Positions 16,584 to 27,828 are shown, counted from the first letter of the stretch. The stretch: 64,000 bases of DNA from an uncultured bacterium (GCA_903895695.1 CAITUY010000198.1:1-64000); one strand, 5' to 3'. Program-made: numbers and translations. Notes: generated by a model from the letters alone, not told the origin.

Positions 16584-17101
16584 GCCATCAGGCTCTTCTC
16601 ACCGGCGCCATCGTAGCGGCTCTTGTCGACGCAGGCTTCCTTGGCGATGGCGACCAGCGGCGTATAGCCGGAATGGCCGTCGTGGACGCTCTGCTTGCCG
16701 AAGAAGTGTCCTTTTTCACCACTGGTTGATGATAGTACGACGATCGGAATGCCGGCGGGCTTGCCCTGTCCCTCGTATTCCTCCTTCAGGTGCTTGATCA
16801 CGCCCCAACCGTCCAGGATCGGCATGTTCAGGTCCAGGACGATGAGCAGGGGATCGCGCTGGAAGCGCATCCGGATCTCAACGAGTTTCTCCAGCGCCTC
16901 GGCGCCGTTGGCCGCTTCAAAGACGACCACGTCCGGCGCGAAGGCGCCAATATCCCGAGCCACTTTCTTCCGGATGCCGCGCTCGTCATCGACCAGCAGC
17001 ACCGTATTGCTGTAGGGATCCGTATTGCGCTTGATGTGGTCCATCAGTTGCTTGTAGCTGTCGCTCATTTCCACTGCGTCGGACTTTGCGTTTTCGGTCA
17101 T
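16559..17101 (-). CDS. Response regulator, receiver domain only, atypical C-terminus
   Basis: 180 residues. A 32-residue N-terminal extension is followed by a receiver domain: the acidic pair in LLVDDE (D38, D39), the phospho-acceptor in IVLDLNMPILDG (D90), and Ser in VVLSSTSGEKG at the switch position. After this point the sequence (GKQSVHDGHSGYTPLVAIAK...) does not show the usual KP-motif lysine before the last helix. The end of the domain is therefore remodelled, and the last 40 residues are unlike a standard CheY fold. It lies 16 bp downstream of the histidine kinase gene, which is its likely phosphodonor. Confidence 0.85.
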   Translation of the reverse strand: MTENAKSDAVEMSDSYKQLMDHIKRNTDPYSNTVLLVDDERGIRKKVARDIGAFAPDVVVFEAANGAEALEKLVEIRMRFQRDPLLIVLDLNMPILDGWGVIKHLKEEYEGQGKPAGIPIVVLSSTSGEKGHFFGKQSVHDGHSGYTPLVAIAKEACVDKSRYDGAGEKSLMAWLGHFVK

Positions 17102-17117
17102 GGTGTTCTCCTCTATC

Positions 17118-18338
17118 TTAAATCACGGCAATGAACCGTGTGCCCTGCGCCCCTGTTTCGCACCGGATGCTTCCCCCGTGTATGTCGACAATCTTCTTGG
17201 TGATGGTCAAGCCCAGACCGGTGCCGCCTTCCTTCTTGGTCTTGAACGCGACGAAAAGGTGCTCGGCGATTTCGGGCGGCATGCCGGGGCCGTTGTCGGC
17301 GATTGTCACCTCGATGCGGTCGCCCGCGCGGGCGGATGTCACGGTAACGCGCGGGGAGGGCACCTTCCGCTCGATGAGCACCTCCACGGCATTCTTCATC
17401 AGGTTGAAGAAAGCCATCTTCAGTTGCCCGGCGTCGACGCGGCGGACGGTATTTTCGGTGGTCAGGTTCTCAATCACCTGGAGGTGCGGCGCGCCCTGTT
17501 GGGCTGCAACGGCCCGGGCCGAGGCAGCGACCTCCGCGAGCACGGCGTTGAGCGGCGCGTCCGCGAAGGCCGGGGTATAGATCCGCGTGAGTTGAAGGTA
17601 GCGTTTGGCCAGCTCGGCCCCCTCTCGGATCGACGTTTCCGCGAGTTCGGCGTCCTCGCGAATCCCGGCATCGGCCAACGCCGCCGGGGCCTTGGCCTGG
17701 AGGTCGTCCTTGAGGAAATCCAACCACGACTGGCCGGCGATAAACTTGTTTTTCAATTCGTGGATCACCTGATACGAAGTCTGCCGCAAGCTCATGACCT
17801 CCATGCCAAAGGCGATGATGGGCAGCACGGAGAAGATACCCTTCAGGTGGCGGTCGTACAAGGGCTGCTCCTTGAACGCGTCCAGCCCGAACTCGCAGGG
17901 CAGCCGGCCGGTTGTCAGTTCGGGCGCAATGTCCTCACTGAAGAGCAGTTGCAGGACACCCGCATTGCTGGCGCGCCGGGACTCGCCGGACGAGGTGAGC
18001 ACGGATGGGATGGGGATGCTCAGGAGGTAACGCGTCTGGTGCTTCAGGCGATCATCCACGCCGGCGAAGTGCCGTTCGTCGGCCGGGGCGTAGGTGTAGA
18101 CCACGAGACTGTTGCGAACCGCCACGCCGGCGATGCTGTCGAAAGGCACGGCCACGCCGATCAGGTCGGCGACATCGGAAAACAGAAAGCGGAGATGCGG
18201 GCCTTCCTCGGCCAGGATCGAACCGCCCTGGGCCCCGGCCAACTGGATGCACGCGCTGAGCGAGGTCTCCAGCATCTGCTCGGGAGTGCTGCCCAGGCTT
18301 CGCTGCATGATATCGCGAAGATGGTCTTCAAGTGGCAA
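17118..18338 (-). CDS. Soluble sensor histidine kinase
   Basis: 406 residues with no membrane segment. The N-terminal half (about 15-180) looks like a GAF-type sensor. Then comes an H-box with HELKNKF (H193), a dimerisation helix, the N-box FFNLMKNAVEVL, G1 as DNGPGM, an F-box and G2 as GGTGLGLTITKK. It would autophosphorylate on His and pass phosphate to the receiver protein encoded next. It is the first gene of the kinase-regulator-glycosyltransferase operon. The signal is unknown; GAF domains often bind small cytoplasmic ligands. Confidence 0.9.
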   Translation of the reverse strand: MPLEDHLRDIMQRSLGSTPEQMLETSLSACIQLAGAQGGSILAEEGPHLRFLFSDVADLIGVAVPFDSIAGVAVRNSLVVYTYAPADERHFAGVDDRLKHQTRYLLSIPIPSVLTSSGESRRASNAGVLQLLFSEDIAPELTTGRLPCEFGLDAFKEQPLYDRHLKGIFSVLPIIAFGMEVMSLRQTSYQVIHELKNKFIAGQSWLDFLKDDLQAKAPAALADAGIREDAELAETSIREGAELAKRYLQLTRIYTPAFADAPLNAVLAEVAASARAVAAQQGAPHLQVIENLTTENTVRRVDAGQLKMAFFNLMKNAVEVLIERKVPSPRVTVTSARAGDRIEVTIADNGPGMPPEIAEHLFVAFKTKKEGGTGLGLTITKKIVDIHGGSIRCETGAQGTRFIAVI

Positions 18339-18419
18339 CGATGCAGGCCCTCAGGGTGTTGGCGGCGTACCCTAGCAAGCCCCGGGCAGCCGTGCAAGAG
18401 CCGGGGAGGTCGGGCGGTA

Positions 18420-18447
18420 TTGCTTTTTGCCGTAAGGGGGCTATGAT
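18420..18447 (+). promoter_or_regulatory. Candidate sigma70 promoter of xylA
   Basis: TTGCTT (18420-18425) and TATGAT (18442-18447) are spaced by 16 bases. They lie 91 bp before the xylA start, in the gap between divergent xylA and kinase genes. This is a match to consensus only. Confidence 0.5.
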
Positions 18448-18537
18448 CTGCCCCAAGTGCCTGCTGGGACGCCACGTCAAATGACGCCGCCCACGGGCTT
18501 TGAACAACGGGCCAGGCCCTTCCTGAGGAGTATCCGT

Positions 18538-19854
<1,317 letters not shown>

Positions 19855-19876
19855 GGGGCCGGAGCCGATCGACGAT

Positions 19877-21019
19877 TCAGGTAGGGCCTAGGGCGAAAAG
19901 TCGGTCCAGGAACCATTCCACGTCGGCCCGGGTAACGGGGCGGGGGTTGGATTTGGTCGAGCCGCTGGCGAGAGTTTCCGCAATAAGCGTTTCGCGGGAC
20001 CGAACAGCCTGTCCCGCGAACGGCGAGCGCAGGCCGAGACGCGCATTCAGCCCGGCCACGGCGTCCAGCAGATCCAGGCCGACCGCCGCCGACAGGGCAT
20101 CGTACTTGGCGCCCATGGCATCCCGGTTGAACGCAATGGCATGCGGCAGGCACACCGCGCAGACGAGGCCGTGGGGCACGTGGTAGAGGGAGCCGAGCGG
20201 ATGCGCCAGGCCGTGCACCACGCCGAGACGCGCGAATGAGAGCGCCACACCGGTGATGAAACTCCCGGCCAGCAAGCCCCCCGTCTCAGCCGCTTGGGCA
20301 TCGCGGTAGACGGCCTCAAGATGGCCGGCGACCAACCGGAGCCCCTGTAACGCCAGTCCGTCGCTGAACGGCGTGGCGCCTCGACTGGTGTAAGCTTCGA
20401 CGGCCTGTGTGAGCGCGTCCAGACCCGAAGCCGCAATAACAGCGGGCGGGCACGTCGCGAGCAACTGCGGATCGAGGATGACTACACGGGCCATCATGCG
20501 TGGATCACGGATGGATTTCTTGGCGCCGGTCCGTGTATTGGTAAGCACCGTATTGATCGTGGCCTCCGACCCCGTTCCAGCCGTTGTGGGGACGGCTAGA
20601 AAAGGCAGCCCATCGCTTTCCACCGGCGCGCCGTCTTGGTAGGCCTGGGCCGGTTGGGCGGCCCGGACGAGGAGCGCGGCCGCCTTGGCCAGATCGATGA
20701 CACTGCCGCCGCCCACGGCCGCGACCCATTCCGCCTGCGTCTCGCGTATCGCGGCCCTCAGTTCGTCCACCTGATCGAGCGTCGGCTCGCCGCCGCGGTG
20801 TCGGAAGACGCTCGCCGCGAAGCGGGCCGGCGCGTTGGCAAGAAGGGCGGCCTCGCGATCGCCGAACGCCCGGCCGTGTACCAACAGGCCGCGCGATCCG
20901 AAGCGGTGCGCCTCGGCCGGCAACTCGGCAAGTTTGCCCGGGCCGCTGAGCACGCGTTCGGGCAGGATCATCAGGTCGGGGAGGACCCGGGCAGTGGAAT
21001 TCCGTGACGCGTCAGGCAT
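19877..21019 (-). CDS. Iron-containing alcohol dehydrogenase
   Basis: 380 residues of the group III Fe-dependent ADH fold. The N-terminal Rossmann-like part contains AVGGGSVIDLAKAAALL and FLAVPTTAGTGSEAT for NAD(P) and metal site closure. The C-terminal helical part has LARLGVVHGLAHPLGSLYHVPHG, where the His residues bind iron. The substrate alcohol cannot be told from sequence. ATG 21019 gives the family length and overlaps the cupin gene by 8 bp; the open frame extends 30 codons further upstream inside the cupin gene. It follows the cupin and subtilase genes on the same strand. Confidence 0.93.
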   Translation of the reverse strand: MPDASRNSTARVLPDLMILPERVLSGPGKLAELPAEAHRFGSRGLLVHGRAFGDREAALLANAPARFAASVFRHRGGEPTLDQVDELRAAIRETQAEWVAAVGGGSVIDLAKAAALLVRAAQPAQAYQDGAPVESDGLPFLAVPTTAGTGSEATINTVLTNTRTGAKKSIRDPRMMARVVILDPQLLATCPPAVIAASGLDALTQAVEAYTSRGATPFSDGLALQGLRLVAGHLEAVYRDAQAAETGGLLAGSFITGVALSFARLGVVHGLAHPLGSLYHVPHGLVCAVCLPHAIAFNRDAMGAKYDALSAAVGLDLLDAVAGLNARLGLRSPFAGQAVRSRETLIAETLASGSTKSNPRPVTRADVEWFLDRLFALGPT

Positions 21020-21362
21020 AGCACATGATGACGGCCAGGATTTCCAGGTCGGAGTCACCGGAGTTGGCGATGGCGTGCGATTCACCGCGGCCGGTGAGGA
21101 TGGAATCACCGGCAGTGACGGTGGTGCGGGTCTTGCCGTCGTCCAGCACGCCTCGGCCTTTCAAAATGTAGTAGAGCTCGTCCTCGCCGTCGTGTTGATG
21201 AGGCCCGATGCTGGCGCCGGGCGGGAGCGTGAGGACGGCGCACAGGCGCGTTTTGGCCGTGATTTCATCCTTTTTAAACAGGTGGCGGAACGTGACGCTG
21301 CCTGTCCCGCCGCGCATGGCGGCCCTGGTTTCGGTTTCCATTGTTGCTGTGTTCCGGATCAT
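21012..21362 (-). CDS. Small cupin-domain protein
   Basis: 116 residues forming one double-stranded beta-helix domain. The first cupin motif is GPHQHDGEDELYYILKG, with His-x-His and Glu as metal ligands. The second is ILTGRGESHAIANSGDSDLEI. Such small cupins bind metals and often act as sugar or oxalate enzymes or as regulators; the role here is unknown. ATG 21362 is chosen because GGGAGA lies six bases upstream on the coding strand. It overlaps the alcohol dehydrogenase start by 8 bp, so the two are coupled. Confidence 0.85.
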   Translation of the reverse strand: MIRNTATMETETRAAMRGGTGSVTFRHLFKKDEITAKTRLCAVLTLPPGASIGPHQHDGEDELYYILKGRGVLDDGKTRTTVTAGDSILTGRGESHAIANSGDSDLEILAVIMCYA

Positions 21363-21380
21363 GGGATCTCCCATTCGGGT

Positions 21381-24300
21381 TTAAGGCTGCAAGGATTGCC
21401 CGACCGACACGCGATAGAACCGCGTTGCGGCGGCCGCATTACGGTCGGTGTAGATCATGAAACCGGCAACGCCGGGCATGTTCGTGGCGTCCTCGAAATT
21501 GACCCAGGCGTCGTTCGTGGGCCAGAGGCAGTCGCGATACGCCAACCCATAGTACCGGTTCGTAGCCGCCGGCCATCGGACGACAAATACCGACCCGGCA
21601 TTCGCGCCGGAAACCGGTTGCAGGCGCAACGCGCTGGCCGGGTCCCGGGCGTCGGTGCCGGCAATGGCTTCGGCGGCATTGGGCACGCCGTCGCCGTCCC
21701 AGTCACCGTTGGCGCTCAGGACGAGAACGGAGGCGGAGGCGGCCGGGCCGATCAGCCCGGCGCCGTCGCGGGCCCATACGTAAATCGTGTTAGTCGCATC
21801 GGGCACCGCATTGGACAGCGTGACAAACGGCTGGGCCGTCCATTGGCCGTTCGCCGTGCCCTGGGTGTTCGACAGGGAAACATAGTAGCCGACCACACCG
21901 GACGCGGCGTCCGTGAAGCCGCTCCACGAACCGGACAGCGCGGTGTTAACGACATAGTTCCCGCCGGCGGCACGGGCCACGGTGACCGTCGCCCCCGAGG
22001 CAGAAGGCGGCGTAGTGTCGATCCAATAACGCCCAAGCGTTGAGGTTTGCCCGAGATTGCCGTATGCATCCACGGCTTGAACGATAGCCTGCCAGTTCGT
22101 GCCGTCTGCGGGGGCTGTGACCGAGATCGCCATCGCAGTTGTCTGGGAATTAAGCGCGAGGATACCTACATCAGAAAGCAGACCGTAGCGGTAGCCGACG
22201 ACGCCGGCCCCTGCATCCGTTGCAGCGGCCCAGGTCAGGACCACAACGGGGTTCGTCGACCACACCCCCGGCACATGGGACGTGCAGGCGAGGCCCGGTG
22301 GCGCCGAGGGGCCGTGGTTGTCGACGAGGCACGGCTGGCTCGTGACGGACGCAGACCAGAATGAGCCGTCCCATGCCCGGCAGCGCACGAGTACGCCCGT
22401 GGCAAGGTCCAGCGTGGCGCCGCCCGTTGACGTGTTCCACGTCGCCGCGACAAAATTGGTGATGACATTGGTGCCACTCATGACGGTGACGGAGCCCACC
22501 TGAGGCACGTTCAGTGTGCTGACCGAGGGCGTACCCACTGCGGCGAGGGCGCCCACCAGGACATTTGGGGCCCAAGCGGCCCCGGCGTTGGTCGACCACA
22601 AATACTCGATCGCGCACAGGTCGCCGTCCACGTCGGCGACGGTGTTGCTGATGGTCGCCCAGCCGCGGCCATCGGTCGACGTCTGGGCCACGGACAGAAT
22701 CTGCACGACGGGCGGGGAGCGGACCTTCATATAGACGGGTACATCGTTTGTGGGCGCAGTCGGCGCATTGTTCAAAATGTGTATCACTGCCGCGCGGTCG
22801 CCGGTGGCGATGCCCACGCTCGATACGGTGACGGTGACGGCCGCGCTGCATTGCGGCGCCACGACCAGGTTGGTCAGCGCGACGGCGATCCAGTCGTTTG
22901 TGACGGGATCGGAGGTCACGGCGACGTCGTCCACGTACCAACCCTCCTTGGGCGTATTCGAGTCGGATCCGAAGTGAAATTGAACAATCACCCATCGGCC
23001 GGCCAGCGCCGCGAGGTCGAATGTCGCGGTCTGCCAACCGCCTGTACCGGCGAAACAATGCGTGCCATCCGGCCAGGGCGAGTCAGACCAGCCGGACACC
23101 GTATAGGGGTAGCCGCCGACGGGCGTGAGCGTCGTAAAGGTCTTCCCCTGGTCCGTCGAAACCTCAACGATGGCGCCATCCCAGCAGTTAGACGGGTAGA
23201 TGCCGCGGGTGTCGAGTTCGCTGTCGATCCAGTACTGGAATGTCAGGCGAGCCCTTGGCGGCACGAACAAGGCTCGCGTATCCAATCTCGCATGCGCGCT
23301 GTTGCCATACGTTCGGGAAACGGGGTCCCCGCAGTACCAGGCCGTGGACGCGGAAGAGCATCGTTGCGTCGTCAGCGCCCATTGGTCCGCGGCGCCCCAA
23401 TGGGTCCAGCCATTGGTCCCGTGTTCCATGTCGTCGGTGAACCCGCCCGGGTTGACTTGCAGCGCAACCACGAGGTTCGTAGAGCCGGCATTGGTGATCT
23501 GCACGACGTGCGCTTCGGTCGTGCCGGGCTGCAGCAGGCAGCCGGTCAGCGTTGCGGGCGCAATCTGCATGACGGCGTAGTCTGCACGGAAGGAGTAAGG
23601 GCCGCTGGTGGCCACATTGCCCACGGGGTCGGCGGCAAGGATGGAGTAAACGAACGTGTCGCCGTTCGTGCCGGGGGCGGGGATAAAGGCCTGATAGTGG
23701 GCGTTTGTTCCCGTCAGCGCCATGTTTGTGCTTGCCCCGGGGCTTCCCGACCGCGACCAGACGAGTGTCACGGAAGCCACGCGGAAGTTATCCGTCACCG
23801 TGGCATCGACCAGGTAGGGCGCGGGTCCCGGCTGTGGATTGGCAAGCGGGGCATGGGTGATGACGGGAGCCACGGGGAGCGATGCCGGATCCCTCGGATT
23901 GGACCGATCCCGGTATTCATCGGCGTTGGAGACGCCGTCCCCGTCGCTGTCGGCATCCGGGGCCGCGTTGGTCGATCCGAAGTAGAACAGCTCCCACCAG
24001 TCAGCCAGTCCGTCGCCGTCGGCATCCTGGGTATCCGGAACGTAAACGGCAACCGCGGAGTGGGGCGCCATCATCGGGATGCCGGTGATTGTGTAGCTGG
24101 CGACGCTCGTATCGTCGGGTTGGCGTTGTCCGTCGAGTTTCCAGAATGCGAACGCATAGTTCGTCGCTCCCCGGGCGACGAGCGGGGGAGCCGCAAGGGT
24201 GGCCGCTCCCGTGCCGGCGTCCCACCATGTGGTCGCGGCCAGAAGGCCGGGCACGCTGGAGGTTTGCGCCAGGGCGAATTGGGGCGTCCACTGCCACTCG

Positions 24301-26516
24301 AGTGCCGAGGCGCGGCGGACGGTGACCGTCACGGCGCTGGTCGTGCCGGATGACGGGACGCTGCCCATGCCGGTCCAGCCTGAACACCGCCAGCGCGACG
24401 AACCTTGGGCATCGCTGGCTGGCGAGGCCACCGCCTGCACCACGGCGCCGGACGGATACACGTACCAGCCGTAATCGGGCGTGACGGCGCCATAGGTGTC
24501 GGGCGATCCGGAAACGATCAGTGCCACCGGCGGAACGACATTGAAGCTATGCACGCTGGCAGGGGCGTCTGCCGGGTCGCGCAGGACGTCGCCGACGGTG
24601 GTGGTGGCGGAGATCCAATACCGTACCACACGGCCGAACGGCTGGGGCGGGATTGCGGCGCTCCACACCTCGTCACCCAGGGCTTGAAACGCGACGGCCG
24701 TGAAGGTGTTGGTGGATCCATCGGTATTCCAAAGGAGTTGGACGGAATTGGTCTTCATGAGCCCGGCGGGCGCGATCGTTGCCTTGACGACGTAGGGTGT
24801 GCCCGTTTCGTAGGTGTCGCCGAGAGGCGTGTGCTCGATGTGTGCAAGCTTGCGAATGGCGCCGTACGCATTGAGGCGGCCACCCGATGTGGTCCGGTTG
24901 GCGAGCGACGGGATGTGATCGACGCCCGCCAGGATGGCGCGGCGCAAAGCTGCGCCGTCGGAGGCAGGGGAGAGGCTGGCCAGCAGCGCCACCACGCCTG
25001 CGACATGCGGGGTAGCCATGGAGGTGCCGCTTTCCAGGCCATATTGGCCGCCGGGGAGCGTGCTATAGATGGACACTCCGGGTGCGCCCAGGTCGACGGA
25101 TGTGAGCCCGAACTGCGAGAAGCTCGCCAGGCCGTCGTTGCGGTCCGTGGCGGCTACCGCGATGACGTTCGACTCGGGGTAGGACGCGGGGTAGAAGGGC
25201 GTGAGGTCATTGTCCGAACCCGAGTTGCCGGCCGCCGCCACGAAGAGCAGTCCTGCGTTCCCGTTGGCGCTGATGGCGTCTTCCAGTGACTGTTCGTTGC
25301 CGGAACCGCCCCAACTGTTGTTCGTCAGCCGCACATTCACGCCGCGCTGCCGCAGCCCAAGCGCGTAGTACAGGGCCTCGATGGCGTCGGAGGTCGACCC
25401 GCTGCCACCGGAGCTCAGGAAGCGGAGTGGCAGGATGCTGCACCGCCAGTTGACCCCGACGACGCCCAGCGCGTTGTTGCCGACCGCCCCGATGGTGCCG
25501 GAAACATGAGTCCCGTGCCCGTTTTCGTCCATGGGATCCGCATCGTTCGCGTAGAAGTCCCAGCCCCTGACGTCGTCGACATAGCCATTGCCGTCGTCGT
25601 CGATGCCGTTCACGATTTCGACGGAGTTGCTCCAGATATTGGCCGCCAGATCGGGATGAGTGTAATCGACGCCGGTATCGATGACACCCACCACGACGCC
25701 GGTGCTGCCTGTACCCAAGTCCCACGCCTCGGGCGCGTCGATATCGGCATCGACAGTGCCCCCTGACTGCCCTGTGTTATGGAGGCCCCACACTTGGCTG
25801 AAGCTGGGATCGTTGGGCAAGGTGGCACAGGTGGAGACGATAGAATCAGGTTCGGCGAAACGGACCAACGGCTCACCGGAAAGCGCACGCACAAGGTCAG
25901 GAACCGTGTCGAGTCCGGCCTCCGCCGCAGCCAGAAGATACAGCCCGGAATGCGAAGACGCCTTGCGGACCGTGAGGCACTTCCGACGCGCGAGGTCATG
26001 GATAGCCTCAGGCGTGGCCGACGCCGCGAGTTGGATGAGCACGTGATCAGCCACCGTAATCTGGCGGCTTTGTGGGACTTCCTCCCCTGTAGCGGGATCG
26101 ACGGCGAGGGTTTCCTCTACCCGCCAAAGCGGGTACTTGAAATCGTCGGCTTTCACCAGTTTGACGCGCCGTACGAGCCCGTTCGTTCCCTTGGCGGGCT
26201 CGTCGCGCGAGGCCAGGACCGGATAGGCAGCGGCCGGATCTGCAGGCGTGTGGGTGAGGGGCACAGCCTTCGGCGTTCCCGGGTGAGCGGCCGAAGACGT
26301 CAGGGTCGCGCCCGTCAAAGCGGCAGAGCCCCGTGCCTGCATGGCGGGAATGGCCGCGGACGGCGAGGCCGGAGTGCTTCGTACGGCGGGCGTCGGCGCC
26401 AACGCGGGGGTACCGAGGCGTGGCGCCGCGATAAAACGTTGACCCAACTTATAGAACCCGATGGCCAGCGCGAGCAAAATCAAGCCGGCCACGGCAATTC
26501 TGGGCGCTCGATTCAC
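21381..26516 (-). CDS. Giant secreted S8 subtilisin-like protease with Ig-like and calcium-binding repeats
   Basis: 1711 residues from GTG 26516. An N-terminal signal anchor (about 8-20) leads to a Pro/Ala/Thr linker and a propeptide-like segment (about 120-230). The subtilase domain (about 265-520) has the full triad: D280 in VIDTGVDY, H334 in ENGHGTHVSG, S499 in GTSMATPHVAG. After it come beta-sandwich regions rich in Thr/Ser/Asn, a thrombospondin type 3-like DADGDGLADWWE block, a jelly-roll region, and a C-terminal DWDGDGVPNAAEAIAGTD block. The protein ends TRFYRVSVGQSLQP, a C-terminal style seen in many PVC secreted proteins. A role in degrading extracellular protein is inferred. No clear ribosome binding site was found, and the frame stays open to 26756. 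Confidence 0.9.
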   Translation of the reverse strand: MNRAPRIAVAGLILLALAIGFYKLGQRFIAAPRLGTPALAPTPAVRSTPASPSAAIPAMQARGSAALTGATLTSSAAHPGTPKAVPLTHTPADPAAAYPVLASRDEPAKGTNGLVRRVKLVKADDFKYPLWRVEETLAVDPATGEEVPQSRQITVADHVLIQLAASATPEAIHDLARRKCLTVRKASSHSGLYLLAAAEAGLDTVPDLVRALSGEPLVRFAEPDSIVSTCATLPNDPSFSQVWGLHNTGQSGGTVDADIDAPEAWDLGTGSTGVVVGVIDTGVDYTHPDLAANIWSNSVEIVNGIDDDGNGYVDDVRGWDFYANDADPMDENGHGTHVSGTIGAVGNNALGVVGVNWRCSILPLRFLSSGGSGSTSDAIEALYYALGLRQRGVNVRLTNNSWGGSGNEQSLEDAISANGNAGLLFVAAAGNSGSDNDLTPFYPASYPESNVIAVAATDRNDGLASFSQFGLTSVDLGAPGVSIYSTLPGGQYGLESGTSMATPHVAGVVALLASLSPASDGAALRRAILAGVDHIPSLANRTTSGGRLNAYGAIRKLAHIEHTPLGDTYETGTPYVVKATIAPAGLMKTNSVQLLWNTDGSTNTFTAVAFQALGDEVWSAAIPPQPFGRVVRYWISATTTVGDVLRDPADAPASVHSFNVVPPVALIVSGSPDTYGAVTPDYGWYVYPSGAVVQAVASPASDAQGSSRWRCSGWTGMGSVPSSGTTSAVTVTVRRASALEWQWTPQFALAQTSSVPGLLAATTWWDAGTGAATLAAPPLVARGATNYAFAFWKLDGQRQPDDTSVASYTITGIPMMAPHSAVAVYVPDTQDADGDGLADWWELFYFGSTNAAPDADSDGDGVSNADEYRDRSNPRDPASLPVAPVITHAPLANPQPGPAPYLVDATVTDNFRVASVTLVWSRSGSPGASTNMALTGTNAHYQAFIPAPGTNGDTFVYSILAADPVGNVATSGPYSFRADYAVMQIAPATLTGCLLQPGTTEAHVVQITNAGSTNLVVALQVNPGGFTDDMEHGTNGWTHWGAADQWALTTQRCSSASTAWYCGDPVSRTYGNSAHARLDTRALFVPPRARLTFQYWIDSELDTRGIYPSNCWDGAIVEVSTDQGKTFTTLTPVGGYPYTVSGWSDSPWPDGTHCFAGTGGWQTATFDLAALAGRWVIVQFHFGSDSNTPKEGWYVDDVAVTSDPVTNDWIAVALTNLVVAPQCSAAVTVTVSSVGIATGDRAAVIHILNNAPTAPTNDVPVYMKVRSPPVVQILSVAQTSTDGRGWATISNTVADVDGDLCAIEYLWSTNAGAAWAPNVLVGALAAVGTPSVSTLNVPQVGSVTVMSGTNVITNFVAATWNTSTGGATLDLATGVLVRCRAWDGSFWSASVTSQPCLVDNHGPSAPPGLACTSHVPGVWSTNPVVVLTWAAATDAGAGVVGYRYGLLSDVGILALNSQTTAMAISVTAPADGTNWQAIVQAVDAYGNLGQTSTLGRYWIDTTPPSASGATVTVARAAGGNYVVNTALSGSWSGFTDAASGVVGYYVSLSNTQGTANGQWTAQPFVTLSNAVPDATNTIYVWARDGAGLIGPAASASVLVLSANGDWDGDGVPNAAEAIAGTDARDPASALRLQPVSGANAGSVFVVRWPAATNRYYGLAYRDCLWPTNDAWVNFEDATNMPGVAGFMIYTDRNAAAATRFYRVSVGQSLQP

Positions 26517-26652
26517 GTCTAGATCATATCTGATTAACAGGCGTAAGCGAAACACCAAATGGACGATGAGTCTGCGTTCGAGCGACCGCGCCGGTTCGCA
26601 TCGCCAGTTTCTTATCGCAGGCCCAATTGCGGAGCTGCTAGCATGGCGCCCA

Positions 26653-27828
26653 ATGCGTACGGGCGAAACATGGATTGCGGACGAGTTGGCGGCGCGGCGA
26701 AGCTCGGGGCTCGAACGCACGCTCATTGTTCGTTCAGGCACCGGGCCGCGGGTCACGGTCGGGGGCCGGCTTCTGCTGAATGTCTCCGGTAACGACTACC
26801 TCGGCTTGGCCCAGCACCCGCATGTGGTGGCGCGGGCCAAGGCCTGTCTCGATGAGTTTGGAGCCTGCGCCACGGCGTCCCGGTTGGTCGTGGGGACCCT
26901 GGCCTGTCACGAGGAACTGGAAGCGCGGCTCGCCGGGCTCAAGGGCTATCCGGCGGCCCTAAGCTTTGGGAGCGGATACGCGGCCAACCTGGGGCTGATC
27001 TCCGCCATTGTCGGGCGCGATGACCGCGTGTTGATCGATCGACTGGCCCATGCCAGCCTCGTCGATGGTGCCGTCCTGAGCCGGGCGCGATTGCAACGTT
27101 TCCGGCATAACGACGCCGGGCACCTCGCCAGCCTGCTGGCAAGATGCCCGGCCGGGCGCCGGAAGCTTGTGGTCACGGAGTCCGTGTTCAGCATGGACGG
27201 CGACTGCGCGCCGTTGCGCGAACTCGCGGCGGCGGCCGAACGACACGGGGCGTTGCTGCTGGTGGATGAAGCCCACGCGACAGGAGTGTTCGGTCCGTCA
27301 GGCAGCGGGTGCATCCGGGCCGCCGGACTCGAGGATCGCGTGAACCTCTCCATGGGCACGCTGAGCAAGGCACTGGGAAGCCAGGGCGGCTTCGCGGCTT
27401 GCTCGGCCGACCTGCGTTCGCTGCTCATCAACCAGTCCCGTTCTTTCATCTATTCGACGGCACTAGCCCCGGCGGCCGTGGGGGCAGCACTCGGGGCGCT
27501 GGATGTGTTGGAGCGCGATCCCGATCGCGGGGCAAGGCTGTTGGCTCGGGCGGCCGGGGTTCGCGAGCGGCTGAACGCCGCGGGATTGGATACAGGCGCC
27601 TCGGTCAGCCAGATCGTGCCAGTTATCGTCGGGGAGTCCGAGCGGGCCTTGCGGGTGGCTCAATATCTGCGCGAGGCGGGGTTCCTGGCCGTGGCGATTC
27701 GTCCGCCGACGGTGCCGCAAGGCACGGCACGGCTCCGGCTTTCCCTGTCGTATGACCATACCGAGGCCGAGCTCGCCGCGCTGACCGCGGCTGTGATTGC
27801 GGCGTTCAAGGAAGCGGAACGAGCATGA
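26653..27828 (+). CDS. bioF: 8-amino-7-oxononanoate synthase
   Basis: PLP enzyme joining pimeloyl-ACP or -CoA with alanine in biotin synthesis. The 391-residue length is normal. Signatures: VSGNDYLGLAQHP, the Asp/His cofactor contacts in VDEAHATGVFG, and the Schiff-base Lys in GTLSKALGSQGGF. The frame opens at 26461, but ATG 26653 gives the family N-terminus (RTGETWIADELAARRSSGLER). It is divergent from the subtilase gene, with about 136 bp between the two starts. The stop overlaps bioC by 4 bp. Confidence 0.94.
   Translation: MRTGETWIADELAARRSSGLERTLIVRSGTGPRVTVGGRLLLNVSGNDYLGLAQHPHVVARAKACLDEFGACATASRLVVGTLACHEELEARLAGLKGYPAALSFGSGYAANLGLISAIVGRDDRVLIDRLAHASLVDGAVLSRARLQRFRHNDAGHLASLLARCPAGRRKLVVTESVFSMDGDCAPLRELAAAAERHGALLLVDEAHATGVFGPSGSGCIRAAGLEDRVNLSMGTLSKALGSQGGFAACSADLRSLLINQSRSFIYSTALAPAAVGAALGALDVLERDPDRGARLLARAAGVRERLNAAGLDTGASVSQIVPVIVGESERALRVAQYLREAGFLAVAIRPPTVPQGTARLRLSLSYDHTEAELAALTAAVIAAFKEAERA

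Noticed and set aside
17100..18446. 448-codon plus-strand open frame over the histidine kinase
   Set aside because: It is antisense to a gene with a clear H-box, N-box and G-boxes; its own translation has no family features. High GC gives long shadow frames.
20835..24353. Long plus-strand frames over the cupin and subtilase genes
   Set aside because: They are antisense shadows of genes with full catalytic signatures and have low-complexity Arg/Gly-rich translations.
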